A DNA stretch of 64,000 bases from Terebella lapidaria (GCA_949152475.1 OX424561.1:3224001-3288000); one strand, 5' to 3'. Counted from the stretch's first letter, positions 33,801 through 48,800 are shown. The notes: generated by a model from the letters alone, not told the origin. Numbers and translations are program-made.

Positions 33801-36800
33801 TCGTCATCTTGAAATGCAGTTTTGGTCAACTTTTAGTTTGAATTTCAACTTGAAACCAAGTTGGGCAGGTATTATGAGTTAAAATTTACTTTGAATTTCA
33901 ACTTGGAACCAAGTTTGTAAAATACTCTGAGTTGAAATATAAATAGGTGAAAAGATTGATCTATCTGTATTTTCGTTATTTTATCAAACATGTCGAAATG
34001 GAAATTCATATAAAGAGATTTCAGTGGTGATTTTGAATTCGACCTTCAATAACCTCGGAAAATCAGTGCAGCAATTTTGGTGGGGAAAAGAAAACAATTG
34101 TGACTTGAGATTTAACATTTCTCTGGTAATCTTTTTTAGCCCTTGCTCTAGTTTTTCACACTTGACAGTGATATATTTGGGGCAACAGAGATGATAGGGC
34201 TACGGGGGATACACCCAAGCGGTCGTAGGCGACCGGAAGCGTCTAGTTTTAAGATATATTGGACTTTCTAGTGACTGTATGATAGTATCAGAAATCCATA
34301 AGGGTCTCGTATGGGTTTCTGATAGTATCTATCTGTATTAAAATGATACTAAATATATTTCTACGTGTTTTTTTTTCACATTTGCTGTTTGAGTGTCTAA
34401 TTTAACCCCTTCTGCAGATCTTCCAGGAGTTGGGTACAGATGTCCTACAGGCGGCGGAGGATGGGTACAACGCCTGCGTGTTCGCTTACGGACAAACCGG
34501 CACAGGGAAAACCCACACCATGATGGGCGAACCGGTATGTCAGCTAAATGAATAAAATTTTAATAAATTGTAAGTAGTTTAAATAGAATACCATAATAGT
34601 AGTCATAATTCATATTATGATTTCATGAGCGTTTTTGATGACAAAAGAAGAATTGGATGAATGGAGGAAAGCATAAAACACTTGAAATTTTGTTCTCAAC
34701 TTTCTATCTTGAACAGGATGAGCTCGGCTTAATCCCCAGGATTTGTGAGGTAACCATGGTAACAAGTGTGGTCTTCCCACATCATTATCAGATGAAGATT
34801 TCCAATCTTTTATCAAATATTTGAAAGTTGGATTAAACTGCTCCAAGCAAGTTTTAAATGCGTTGGACCTCTCTTTGTTTTCGTGTAGAACTCTTTAGAA
34901 GACAGATTTATGAAGTTTAGTCTTCAGAATGATGAGATTTTGTCGCAGTCAGCAAACATTACTCACCCTCTCAAACTGATAACAGAATTAGGATGATTTG
35001 GCACCAATCATTTATCAATGCATGTTGATTCCATTCAGCAAGTTGCAGGGTGACTAAGTTAGCAAATAATTACACATCCCATTGTTATCGGATGATCCAT
35101 AATCACCCCCCCCCCCCCTCTCGCCATTCCAAGTGTCTCCCTACCATGAGGCACTGTTTGACTTGGGACAAGTGTTTCACAAACCCGTAATAATCAAGCC
35201 TAGGATGAGAGAGGACAGATGTTTCTAGAGCCGATAGAGAGAGTCTGGTACCTCGATCCTTGTCTACTGATCGTCTTAGTCAGTTCTCAACGACCCTTCA
35301 CAGGGAAAACTTGGCTTTTGTTTGCCGCCAACATCCCTGGGCGTAATAGTGTTGTCATTTGAGATGAGATTATCATAGTTAAGGTCTGAATGATAGTCAT
35401 TCTTTGATTGAAAAGTTTCATTGCCTTCACCGTTTTGATCCCTGCTTGTGCCCTTGAAAATTTTGAAGTTTCAACAAAAGAATTTTTTTGTAAAATTCTT
35501 TGTTTCCATACTTTTGTTTAGTTTGTGATCACAAATATTTCAACTGAAGAAAAGGCACTAATTTCTGCTTGCAATGTATTTACTAAACCACCCTTTTTCT
35601 ATTGATGATGAAAGTAATTTCATTCTTCTAAGAATATTCCTCAAGATGAAATTGTTATGTTTTCCGCACGTAAAATGTGTTTGAACAATTTGGTTAATTC
35701 ACTTTTAAGTTCGCACTTGGATTTGACTTGTTTGTGTTTACGTTTTGGCCAGGGACTGTTTAACCGTAAGATTGAGCAAGAAGAGGAGTCAGACGAGCTG
35801 AAGTTCAACATCACAGTCAGGTGTGTGAGAGAAAATATCATCTTGGTATTTGGCTCAATTGGGATCTCCTTTACAGCCTTTGATATTATCTCATCCTTGC
35901 ATCTAGGCGTTCAAATAAAATATCCATGTAGTAATGCAGTGGTTTGAAAAATTGAAAAAAAAATTGTTCAATACTTTGAAAGTATGGAATGAATAAAAAG
36001 TACTGAGATAGTTGAAAAAAACTTAATGACAAAGACAATGGCAAAAAATAATTGTTAGCATTTTAATCAGCCGTATCAGTGTCTGATCAACGAAAAAATT
36101 CTGTTCATCGTTCTGCAGTTTCTATGAGATTTACAACGAGCGTGTCCGAGATTTACTGGTGCCAGCTCAAACTCCACAGAGTCAGAGATACAAACTAAAA
36201 GTCCGGGAAAACCCAGTCACGGGGCCTTATGTCGAGGGTCTGTATGTTTTGTGTTTTGTGTGATGGACACATCATAACCCAAATAAGATTGGAACTTACT
36301 TCTTTCATACATCATGTGATGCTATATCAAGTGAAATATTTCTTATCTATTTTCATGTAGTAAATAAACAATGCACCAGGAATACAGTTTGCTATAGTTA
36401 TGATTCATGTCCCACAGGTCTTCTCCATCAGAAAGTTGTCTCTCATACTCATGTACAGAACTGTATAGACAAGGGCATCAAAAACAGGTCTGTATCAAGG
36501 TGGAATCTAAGTCAAAAGCCTAGGTGCTAGGGGCAACTTTATTTTTTGCATTGAATATGTTCACGTGATGGGTATTGAGAGAATAATTTAAAGTTATTCG
36601 GTAAAGTCCTAGGGATTTGTTGGTCCACACTACAATAGTATTTCTGTGTTACATTCCCCTATCACGTTACCAGGACAACGGCGGCCACTCACATGCACGA
36701 GCGAAGCAGTCGCAGTCACGCTATCTTCACGGTGATTTTCGAACAGGTAACAGCATATTTTTTGTGGGAAAATTTTTCTGATACCCGGTATATACAAAGT

Positions 36801-39800
36801 TTATACTTGGAAGTCTTAAAGCTTGTACCCGGTTAAGCATCAAGCGTATTTAACCTCAGCTTGACATAGCTGCAGAGAACATGGCTGAATATGGTCAATA
36901 TTGACATTAGGTTAATATTTTGGAGATATTACCTGACAAGACAAGACAAGACAGAGGCCGATATATCAGCGGTGACGTTTTTCGGTGACCTGCCCACTCC
37001 TGTAAACAAAGAATTCATCTGTCCCTGCCCTGTCTTATTCGTGGACATTGAAGTCACCAGTCAGTGATAAAATTAGGATTTCTTTCTGTGTTATTTAATT
37101 TGAAGAAAATCATACACTTGGAAGACAATTGAGCATATCTAAGCAAATTGCCGAGTAGGACTGATATATTTCAGTCTGCAGTGGGCTGCTGATTCGATAG
37201 ACAAACAATTTCAAGGTCTCTTCTGAAACCAGGTGAAAACTATTGAAAAGGCGGGGCTCTTGGTTTTCACCTGATGTGAAAAAAATCAATAAATTGGTAA
37301 ACTTGAGTTGTAGTAGTGTCCTTAAAGAAGTAGATCGGTTCACAAGTGGCTACTCGAGATCATTTCAAGTGGACAGATTGCTCAGGAATTTTAATGAACA
37401 TGATTTGCATGTGATTTTTTCACTGTGTCAAATTTACTGTGACCAAAAAAATTTGCTGTCCATAATATGGGTCTTACTGGTTTGACTGCCAGTTAGAGAC
37501 TGTTGGAATCTAATGATAAAATTTTCTGTTCTGGGGAGAAAATTTGAAGATCTCTACTCAAAATACTGTTTGGTAAGATGTTAATATTTCTGGGAATACC
37601 GGTAATATTATTGGGGACATTTTGACAAACAGCCTAGCCATAAAGTTTACAAAAACAAAGGGACATAAATAAATTTGTATGTACAGAGGTAGCAAAGGGT
37701 ACAGAGTTCAAGTAACACAGGTTTATAGCTGTCTTTAGGCGTAAATCACCTAATGCCCTTACAATATTACACTACCTGCGTGGACACCAAGGTAAATCTG
37801 TCAGATATATGTACGATATACGGCTGATTGTTTGTTCAGCCTACTCAAGGGTTGATAGCAAACAAAAACACAACATCGGTCAGGAGTTCACAGTTTATAG
37901 CCAGTTCTGTACAAAGTGTTTCATCATAATTATTCTGCATACAAGTATCGAGAAGGAATTCCTGAAAATGCTCCCCGGAAGCCACCAATAAATAAACTGA
38001 ATCAAAATATATGGGGATGAGTGGGTGGGGGTACGTTGTCATATGTATATTCATGATATTGGAAAGCAAATGATAAATTCAGCTAATATCTATTCATCGG
38101 AAATATTGTTAATTAAATGCATTGAAAATCTGTCAATTTATGATATTATACTTTATGTAATTAGGATGGTGTTCATAAAATTTGAAATAATTTCCAAAAT
38201 TGTTAATTGAAGGAAGTTATAATTTGTCTGGCCAATATTATGACAAAAACTTTATTCAAAAAGCCACTAAATTTGTTTGTTATCAAAGCACAAAAAAAAT
38301 AACTGTCTGTTTTCTGCTGTGGTATAATTGGAAAGAACTATTTTGTTCTCATTGCATGCGGGAATTAGCTCTGTTCTCTTTGTGTTGTTTTCAGGCAAAA
38401 ATTGACGATTACGATCCAAAGGAACGCAAGAGTAAAATCCACCTGGTGGACCTGGCAGGAAGGTGAGCGTATTACCCCAGTCTCCCCTACTTCCGTGTCT
38501 GCTGGGGAGTGGTGAGTGAGGGGGAGGTTGAGGTAAAGGGCCACGTGCAGAGATTCACCTGTTGCAGGCCTCAGGCACAAATCATTACTCCACTGGCACC
38601 TGACTCCGCGTTGGATGCAAGTTTATCAAAACAAAACTTTTTGTTTGATTCTCGACTGTGCAGAAAATAATAACGGGAAAGTTTTCACTCTTCCTGTTAG
38701 TGAAGAACTTTTCCCTTTCTATCCAAAACATTTAACCTAAAAAGTAGGTTAATGTTGAAAAGTTGTTGAGTCTACTCAATTGTTTCTGTGTGTTTATTGC
38801 GAACAGAGGCTTTTTTATGGCAAACACGCCAGAGGCATTGTTGTCAATAGATCATGTAAGCCTTTACAATGAACAGTAACTGGACATGTCTGGACATAAT
38901 ATCAAATCATGCAGCACTGTTCCTGTCAGATATACGAGGAAATAACTGTACATTATGTGTGGTGTGGTATGCATTGTTACTGTGGACTTCACAGTTCGTG
39001 AATACACTCTTTGCCAGGCTATTGCAGGACATTTCCAGTTTTCAAGGAGAAACCAGTCAGAAAAGCCATGCATTTATCAGCTATCAGTGTAGCTAATGAT
39101 CCAGAAAAATCCAATATTTCTTTGAACGTTTGAGCTGTGTAGATCTGGCATTGATCTTCATGTACACCTAGAGAAAGCCGATATTGATTCAATAAATTGT
39201 CACCGATTGCTGGTGAGATTCTGGCATTGAGAGTCATGTTTGTCTAGCTGATGTCCTTGAATCTTTGATTGATCACCTTCGCCTGAAGATCTTTTGTGGG
39301 GATTTATCTGGTTATTATTATACTGAATACTGTTAATCTTTCTCTCTGCCCGCAAATGTTAATATATTTTATATAAAAAAGTCCACCAAAACACAATGCC
39401 CATGTGCTTTTGTTTCACGCCACATTACTTGTGCAGTTCTTTTGGTAATGTTGTTGCAAAATTACATTCTGATCCTGTATATTTACATTACAGTGAGCGA
39501 GCTGATCCCACAACAAAGTACGACAAAACCCGCCAAAAGGAGGGTGCAAATATCAACAAATCCCTTGTCACGCTCGGGAATGTCATATCAACTTTAGGTT
39601 GGTATCTTTGTATTATGGGGACATCATCCCGCAGTTATGACATGAATAATCTTGAACAGCAATTTTCAAAACAGTAATATATTGATAATAAAATTGGAAC
39701 ATTCCTGCCACCTACTGAATGTGTTCATAACTATAACAGACGTTTAGTGGTGCATTATGATATCTTCATCATAATGTATCCTAGTTTACCGTATGAGTTG

Positions 39801-42800
39801 ACTGATTGTCTCTTATGGCCATAGTCATCACAGAAAAGAGTAGCAATTCCATAAATTTGATTTGCACAGACACTGAAGTCAAAAAAAGCTCTGACAAGTA
39901 TAGAAATGTATAAAAAATAATCCTGAAAAAGTAACAATTCCATAAATTTGATTTTAAATGAACTAAAGACCCATAAAGAACCCTTCCAAGTATTGAAATG
40001 TAAAATAAACCCAACCCGCGGTTGCCAGCGGAGCGTTCTCTGATGCGATGGAGTCAGCTAGACATGGGCGGGTCGACGGGGAGCATGGAGCGCCTGAGCC
40101 CCACAGGGTCGAGCACGCCCTCCACCACCCCTGGGAGTACACCCTCAGGCAGCCCACGCAAACAGCGCCGCCTCCACATCCCTTACCGCGACTCCGTACT
40201 CACATGGCTACTCAAGGACAGTCTGGGCGGCAACTCCAAAACCATCATGATCGCAAGTACGTGAGTCATGTGTCAAAATTGTCAATTAGCCATCAAAAGT
40301 AAAAGCAGTTGTCAAATTGTATTCCAAAATAATCTGGATTTTGGAAATTTTTGAAGTCTTGAAAGTTCTAAAAATTACAGCGAAGCATTATGGAAAATTT
40401 CAATACTGCAATGTTTTATCAAACTTTTATGCTATGTACAATATTTGATCAAAATATTGATGGTAATAACGATTAGTTACTAAACTATTAATACTGAGAT
40501 TAAACCCAAGATTTTCCGTATTCCAGCAATCTCGCCAGTGAGTCAGTACTACGGTGAGACCATCAGCACCCTAAGATACGCACAGCGAGCCAAGTGTATC
40601 GTCAACCAGCCAGAAATCAACGAGGTCTGGGAAATCTTTCATATTGTTTAATATCAATTGAAAAACGTAACGGAGACACAATCAGGAACTAAATGCTAAA
40701 TTGTGTGCATGTCATGTGTGAAGATCTTTTCCACATTTATTTGCAGGATCCAAATTTGCGAATGATCCGAGAACTTAAAGCAGAAATAGTTAGATTAAAG
40801 TCCTTACTTGATGCTCGCTGGGTGAGTTTTCATAATTTTTTTGTGTGCGAAGAATTTGGCTTTAAAATTTAAAGTAATAATTAGCATGTTTATTGTCATA
40901 TTGTAATCTTTGTTGTAATTTTTCCCAGTATTTCTAGACTTTCGAGCATATGATTTTTGTCTGTTATCATCATGTTGTTCATGGTTGCAATACCAGGTAC
41001 CACATTGTTCAAGATCGCTTTTGTAGAAATCACAACACAGCACTATATTTTGAGTGTAAATTTTTTCGAATGAAAATGAAATGCAGTATCCATACACAGT
41101 ACACTGTAGCACTAGCTTGTACAACAATCTGTCTAGTTCAATTTCACATGTACGAATTGATAGCTTAATGCATGGAGAGATTTGCAGAAATTGCTCAATG
41201 AAACAAGGTGTGAATCTTGTTATGTATAAAAAATGTAAATATTTCAGGATCAGATACCCCAAGAAGAACGATATATTATGTCCAAAAATATAGAAACCCA
41301 GGTAATTTGGTTACCATGGCAATAAGCAGAATAACCATGGTGACCTGCTAGTGTGTATGGACTACTAATAGTTATCAAAGATTATTGACAAACTGCTTCA
41401 TGCATGTACTTGTTGATATATCTGCTACATTATACTAAATCAGGAGTTCTATCCCTTTACTGGTATTTGCAAAAACCTTGGTTTAGATGGACGATAAACT
41501 GTTGTTTTGATATTAAGGAATGTAATAAGTAATTATTGATACCTGGCATGCTTTGTACCTGTTAAAACCTATATTGGTATTCTGTGATTGTGCATGTGCG
41601 TTTATCATTCACAGAATAATCATTTGTGTAAAAAAAAAATTGTTCAAGTGTATCATATCTTGCATGGGTATATCAGGATAGATGGGAATATACTAAGATA
41701 TAATTAAATCCCCTTCATATATTTCCTTCATATGCATGACGAACATTTCAATATTCATGACAGTTTGGAATGTACATACTGTTTATCAAATTGATGCATG
41801 CTTAGTTTTGCAAAATGAAGTAATAACATGCTTGAAAAACAATTTATAGAAATGTCAAAATGCACATACTGTACATTACATGTATATTAATTAATGCATG
41901 CTTTCTGCAACACATTTATATCCACCAGTGTAGAGGTTTTCGGACTCCTGTTTGACCGACAGTCTGTGTGTTTGTTACAGGCGGGATCCATACTGTCCAT
42001 GAGTGAGACAAGTTCTGTACTCGCAGAGAGACTCGAGGAGAATGAACTCAAGGTCAGTCACCGTGGCAACCATAGCAACACTCTTACTACTCATTAAGAT
42101 GTCTCCTTTTGAATTTTGTCATGGCAACAATTTTCTGAACTTTTGTCACAAAACAATGTTTCATATTATAGGATTTTGTTGAATATACATTGAAGGACAA
42201 ATATATCATACACAGCCAAAGTTTATTCTATTATTTCCTGGTAATAATTTGGACCAATTAGGGAAATTTTGCTGTTAGTTTCTATAATGCCACGCCTGTT
42301 CTAATATATGATTGGTGTTGTATGAGCTTGTGTTATTATAATGTAGCCACAATATAAATATCCTCCTCATCAACCGCCATGTGACAAAAGTCATGTCAGT
42401 GAATGATTAACCTACAAATTGATGTACATCTAGTTGTAGAACACACTATACATACAATAAACTGTATAAAGTTGTCATGCCCCTCATCATTCCAGTAGTT
42501 CACATACACACAAGACATGCTGTACAAGTCTATAAATATCATGAGCAAAGTGACTAACCTATCATTGTCTGAAAATGACAAAAAGAAACCATAATCATGA
42601 GATTTTTTCACAATGCTAGTGATTCCAAAAAGTTGGCATCAATACATAATATGAATTTGTTAGTTTTGGCACAGAATCAATCAGACATCACAAGATTCTG
42701 TGTAAATCTCTGGCACTGGAGTTCACGCTGCTGTCCTCCACATAGCGCGCCTGTATGCTGTATGTATACCCGTGTGTGAGAGAACCAACCTGCTGCGGAA

Positions 42801-45800
42801 ACAGATTGAGCTCGGTTAACAACATCGGAAGTCAATTGAAAATCAATACCTCCCGAGTGTAGTGATTTGCTTTATAAATCGGGGTTTTGTTTTTTTTGCT
42901 TTTTGGGTCAATATATTTTAGCTGGTCATCAAAACCTGTGGCAGGGCTTGACTGATGCGCAAAAATACAATCTGTAGTGGAAAAAGGCTTCGGAGTTTGT
43001 ATTGATTGAAATACGAGAAAAAAAAGTTGCATAAATATTATCGTGCAGATTTTTGGAGTTGACTACGGTCCAAGTTCACCAGGAAATGCTACGGTTTTTA
43101 GTCAATGTGAACACTATCGGAATTTGACACCACACTTCCTCAGTTTTTGCAACTAATGAGGTCAAATATCGCAGCAGGGGCCACAACACAAAACCCACAC
43201 TCATGAATGGACGAGCTCAAACAACTGGAGAAGATGTTGGGATTTTTGTATCATCAGGGGAGGATTTACATCGACTTATTGTGAACGATTGATTATCAAA
43301 TTGAGCTGAACAAGACAAGTGGAGGAGGAAAGTATTAAATATTCATTGTCTTCGTCATGGCTCTGTGCACGACTTGGTCTGTCAATGGATGCTTCACTGT
43401 CATGAAAGGGAAGTTTTCTCATGTGTGGAAGGATGTCAATACCTATCTTATTACGTAACAAGTATGATAAAATACTGTTTTGTAGGATGACACACCCAGG
43501 TACAAGTTAATACGTGTTTTTTGGACGGAAAGTACTGTTGGATAATCAGCTACTGAGCATGTGTGGCTCCCGAATTAGTTGTCCAGACAGACCGAGAACA
43601 AGCCATGATCTGGCTGTGATCAGCCCAGGACATTTAAAAAGCACTTATCGCGGGAACCGGACAAGGCAGTGGGGGTGTGACGGATGGACCATTTCCTGGA
43701 CTTCCCTCGCCTGCAGGGCTCAGTCTGGGCACCGCTCGCGGGAATCAATACTAGTGGACCCAAGTACAGGTCGCGTCCGGCAGAATAATTTGGGGGCGGG
43801 TGAGCTTGAGTGGCCTGGCACAGGCGATATTTAACCCTTTTGTGTGCTCTAGGCAGGTACAGACACAGGCAGATAGGATGTAAAGCTATGCATTTGAGAA
43901 GATAAAAGGATAAATAGCTGGCGATTAGCAGCACAATATCTGTCGCTTACTCCCATAGAGGCTGATCGAGTGACGACTGTGGCTGAGAGCGGCTGTGAGT
44001 CCTGGAGGAATCGTGTCAGGTACCATTGTTGTCACGGTTACGTGTGCACTGAGGCGTGGACGGAGGGGACATCGGGGAACACAGCTCATCAATAGTGAAT
44101 GATAAATAATGCAGTAAAATGTGTGGGATGACACTTTACATCATCACAGAGGCTATTTCTGTTGGTATCCATTATCAGAGACGAAGCTTCTCATTGCTGG
44201 CTGGAGATAGATCAGAGAAAGCGGGACACTGTTGATGTATACAGGGTCTGGATGGTGTGATGTAAGCATGTGGACTGTACATGTATTGGGATAGCCAATG
44301 TACATTATGCATTTGAGAATATCATACATTAGATATAAACTCGCTGCCATACTTTTAATGTTTTACAGGTCAAATCCAAATTAAATACATCTCACCATAT
44401 TGAATTGGGTGGCTTTCTATAATTGGGAACACAATATGGTTTGTTAGAACTGGTCCTAATACTTTCAATAATAAATTTATAGCATATTTACAAGATGGTC
44501 AACATTCAGTCGTATTGACACCGTAGTGATCAAGTATGTGGTGGTCACTTGGTAACCATGGTGATCATGGCTCCGAGCCCAAGGCCATAGTGTCAGGGAA
44601 GGTGACCTGGGGTGGCCTTGTGAGGTTATGACGGGAGAGAAAATATCGCAATATTGCATGATGCACTTTAACATTCCTCGATCCAAACATTCCGGGGAAC
44701 AGATCAATACCGTAGGGAAAAAATCTTGTGTATAATTAGAATCAATTTGTTACACCCAGTATCACAATGCAGTGTTTTCAAGGAGCTGACCAGGTAATAG
44801 ATTAATGTAGCTGCCATTGTGCTCTATGGATAAAGCCTCAATCTCCTTATCCCCATGCTGTCCACGGGTAACAATCAATATCTCTTGGCTGGACTTTGTG
44901 CGGGCTCCACTGTCGTGTGAGGGGACTTGGGAAGTTATCATGTGGGAAACATGTCCTGACGAATACTATGGAGGTCAGAGGGTGTGAAGTGGGGAGAACA
45001 TAAAGTGTGTAGTCTTCATACCAGTTATTACCAGGAGAGAGGTGCTCGATCGTAGGGAGATTTTTGCGATATAATGTGTTGCTTGAAATGAGTATCATTT
45101 TTATAGGAAAGGAATTGTCACATTTATCCCGCTATACACTGGACAGTTATGACAAGATGGGCCATAGAGACTGTGTCGTTGTTTCTTGCTCCACTGAATA
45201 AACTGCGGATAATGACACGGAAACCGAACAAGCCGTGGATATAAAACAGGCCATGGATACGGACCAAGATATGGATATAGACCATGTAGGTGACGGAGGC
45301 AAGAGAAGCCTGGTCTCTTTAGGGAAACCTGCGTGTTGTAAGTCTGTGGGACGTGAGTGTAACATCTGTGATGTCGTCTGTTACTGCCACCACCAGAGGG
45401 AGCCAGCAGTTCGGTCCCTGACAACACTGAACTGGTGCAACACCGCGGACTTCGTACACGGACCGCGACTCGGTCGAAGCCACAAGCGGAGCAGGAACCA
45501 CCAAAACAGGCAGACTTTTGACATATTTGGGAGTGCTAATACTGACGGTCAGTGCCAGAGTGGTATAAGTGGAGATATTGTTGCCATCGGTAACAAGACA
45601 CCAGCGATCATCACGGGGAACTTTGAGAAGTACACTCCCTGTTATTGTTCAGTGGAGGATAATGAAGTGTGTTACTGTGTGCCGCAACAGATGGATCTCA
45701 TCCCAAACAGCAACCGGTATCGATACCGAGAACTTTATACCAAAAATATACCGGTAGACATGGAAGACATCGAAAATATTCACGTTAATTCAGATGAAAT

Positions 45801-48800
45801 GCTCACTACTTATGAAGCATTTTATGGTCGCACTCCTAAGCGCCGCAAAAAAGAGGTAAATCATAACACAAATCATCACAAACACATCACCGTTACAAAC
45901 AGGCAAATGCGGAAGAGTGACAAAAATTGACAGAAAAGTGATCAGTGTTGGTCACTCCGTCACTCCACATTCACATCATTCTGTCCTTCAACACTACACA
46001 AAACATACTTCACGATTTTTCACATGTCCTTCTAATTAGCATTACACTCTATGCAAACACAAGTCAAGTTAGAAAAACTTTGAGATACGTTTACTTTTTC
46101 CAGCTGCAAGATTTGACGCAGAATTTTCTGGGAAGATGGCGGGAGCCTCACGATTGGATGAAGGTAAATATTGTAATGAAACTTTGTAAATGACAGCTTG
46201 GCGATGCTGATATTAGTAGATATATAAAATATTGGGCTTGAATGCATATTGGGGCTTGAGACTCGGGTGGAATACTTGAGGCTTGGTAGCTTGTCGTGTT
46301 TAATTGACTGCCTTGTTGATAATAGTTGTGCATGTATTTTTCTGATTCTCTGAAAAATGCTCAATTTGGTCGTGTGAACTGCTTCTGATGGTGCAAATAT
46401 TAATTATTAACTTGCATGACAATTGCATTTGATGGTTCAGAAGTCAAAAAGGGAGAAGGTAAAATTCTTTAAATAAGGCTGAATATTGTGAATAATACAA
46501 CATATTGCTTAGTTCACTTTGCAGGTAATGCTTTGATTTTCCCACTGCTTGTTTGTGAATATACGCTGCTTCAAATATTTAAAGTTTGTAAATTTTCCTG
46601 GCATATTGATTCAATGCTTAATTCATTATTTTATTGATGAACAAGTGTCCTTCAGGATTAATTTCTGTACACATCAATATATGACAGCAGACTGTCGCCT
46701 ACTTTTACCATGTCAACTACATCGTAGTTTGGAACTAATATTATATGGCTTGTAGAATATGTAGCTTTTTACTTCCTTCTGTATTTTTGATACAAAATTT
46801 ATAATATTTCCTTCTCTCCGTAAATCAGGCATACACTACCCTGCATTTAGTACTTAAGATCACGAAAGAAAAAGCTGCTTGTTTAGTTTTTCCTACTGAA
46901 GAGACCTAAACTACATTGTAGACTGTAAAAGTGGAATTAGTGCTGAATATTAAATGAACAGCAAAATAATATGTTGTTAGAATTCAATCATGGCAGCATT
47001 GTACACTGTAGAATGAAACTGAAAGAATTTCATATTACTCAACTCTTGATATAAATCTGACGAAAAAACATTCAAAATAGCCAGGAATCCACTTGTGAGG
47101 CACATTGACAGTCACTGTATCTCTCCTGCAGGACACAGACATGAGCATACAGCCGCTGAGGATGAGTGGCCGCTCCCAGTCAATGGGCGTTATCGTAGAC
47201 GCGGTCCTCCCACACCTGATCGCGATCTCCGACGACATTCTCCAGACGGGAATCACAATCTACTACCTCCCGGTCAGTGGCTGCTCTAGGAGTGATTCAA
47301 GGCCAAAGTATACTGGCACAATATGGTTATATGATTGGTCAATTATGATGAAATATATCATCGGTTGAGCTGAAAACTGAAGACAAATATCAGTTTGTAT
47401 AGACTATTATGCAGAAATGTGCACAATCATGCAAACCTTTTTGTAGTGTTTTTCAAACCATCGAAATTCTTAACTTACTCGGTCACCTAAGGGAAACTTT
47501 CAATCTTTAGTGAAATGTTTATTCATGGTTGTGATAATGATATGGGGTTGAAATTTGTAAAGACTTTCACTTGACTTGTGATGAAAATATGATATGCATT
47601 CATTGTCTGGTTCTGATATTGCAGGATGGTACCACTGTTATAGGGAATGAGGATGCCCCAGAGGAACCAGATATTGGTGGGTAATGAATATATACCAACC
47701 TTCATTATGATCATTTGGTGCATTATGATTGTGTCATAATGTCTCGTAGAAGCTTGTGTAGGTTTAGCGTGCAATGGGGATCAGAATCTTCATGCAAATG
47801 GGTAAAAAAAAATATAAAATGATACAAATTTAGCACAATATTTCCTTGCTCAATAAATTTTAATCTTTACTATTGACTCCGTCTAGTGGTGGACGCTCCA
47901 GAGATCCGCCCGGAGCACTGTCTGATCCGGAACGTGAATGGGGAGGTGACACTGGAGCCGCGGCCGGGAGTGACGGTCAGAGTCAACGACAAGGACATCA
48001 CGCGGCCTGAGAAGCTCACACAGGGTCTGTATAGACTCATATATCCTCAGATTCCAAACCCCAGTTGCAAAACTGAATGGCTTTGATTTGTGATTTTAAC
48101 ATGTATAGCTCTTTAGTAAGTTTCCTCACTCTCATACAATCTCAATTTCTTTATATATAGAAATTACTTCAAAAATTTTTGGTCATACTTGACGTTTATA
48201 CTCGAAACAATAATAAATGAATTTCCCTCTGCGCACACAGGTGATGTGATCTACCTGGGCTCACTCAAGCTTCGGTTCAACAATCCCCAGGAGGCCGCAA
48301 AACTTCGGGAGAGGCGACGGGTGAGTAGTGTGCCTATCTGCCATCAGGGGGCAGCACTGTCTTGTGTCACACACGCACACACATATACACTGCTTAAGGT
48401 AGTCCGCTCCAAACAGTGAGGGAAGGGGGTCAAAGGGTTTTCTAAAATAAATACCTGTATCAACATAATCTAGAGCTTCAAAATGATACATTTTATAGAG
48501 TAACTGTTCAGCATCCTAAAACTGAAAAGAGAATAGGGGGTCACCGTATCCGTTCGCACGGAAAACACGATGCAAGATGTGAATATTGACCAAAAAATGT
48601 GCAAAAATGCCAGAATTTATGTCATTTTAGGTAAATATGTGTGATTTTGATCGAATATGTAGAAAAAACGAGCACGGTGACCCCCTATTTTCTTTTCAGT
48701 ATTGAGATGCTGATCATTTACTCTATAAAATAATGTCATTTTGAAGAGATAATATTCAAAAAATGACCTTTAAATTTTGACTCTTCGTTACCTCACTGTT

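Larger units (their letters stand above)
19790..34417 (+). other. Kinesin intron 3 (14.6 kb)
   Basis: Very long phase-0 intron. It holds homopolymers, a (TA)n tract, three tandem arrays (31127-33960), hairpin-family members and a 202-codon open frame (27538-28146). No internal kinesin exon is needed, because exon 3 SQEL joins exon 4 [10 protein letters not shown] as in relatives. Confidence 0.75.
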
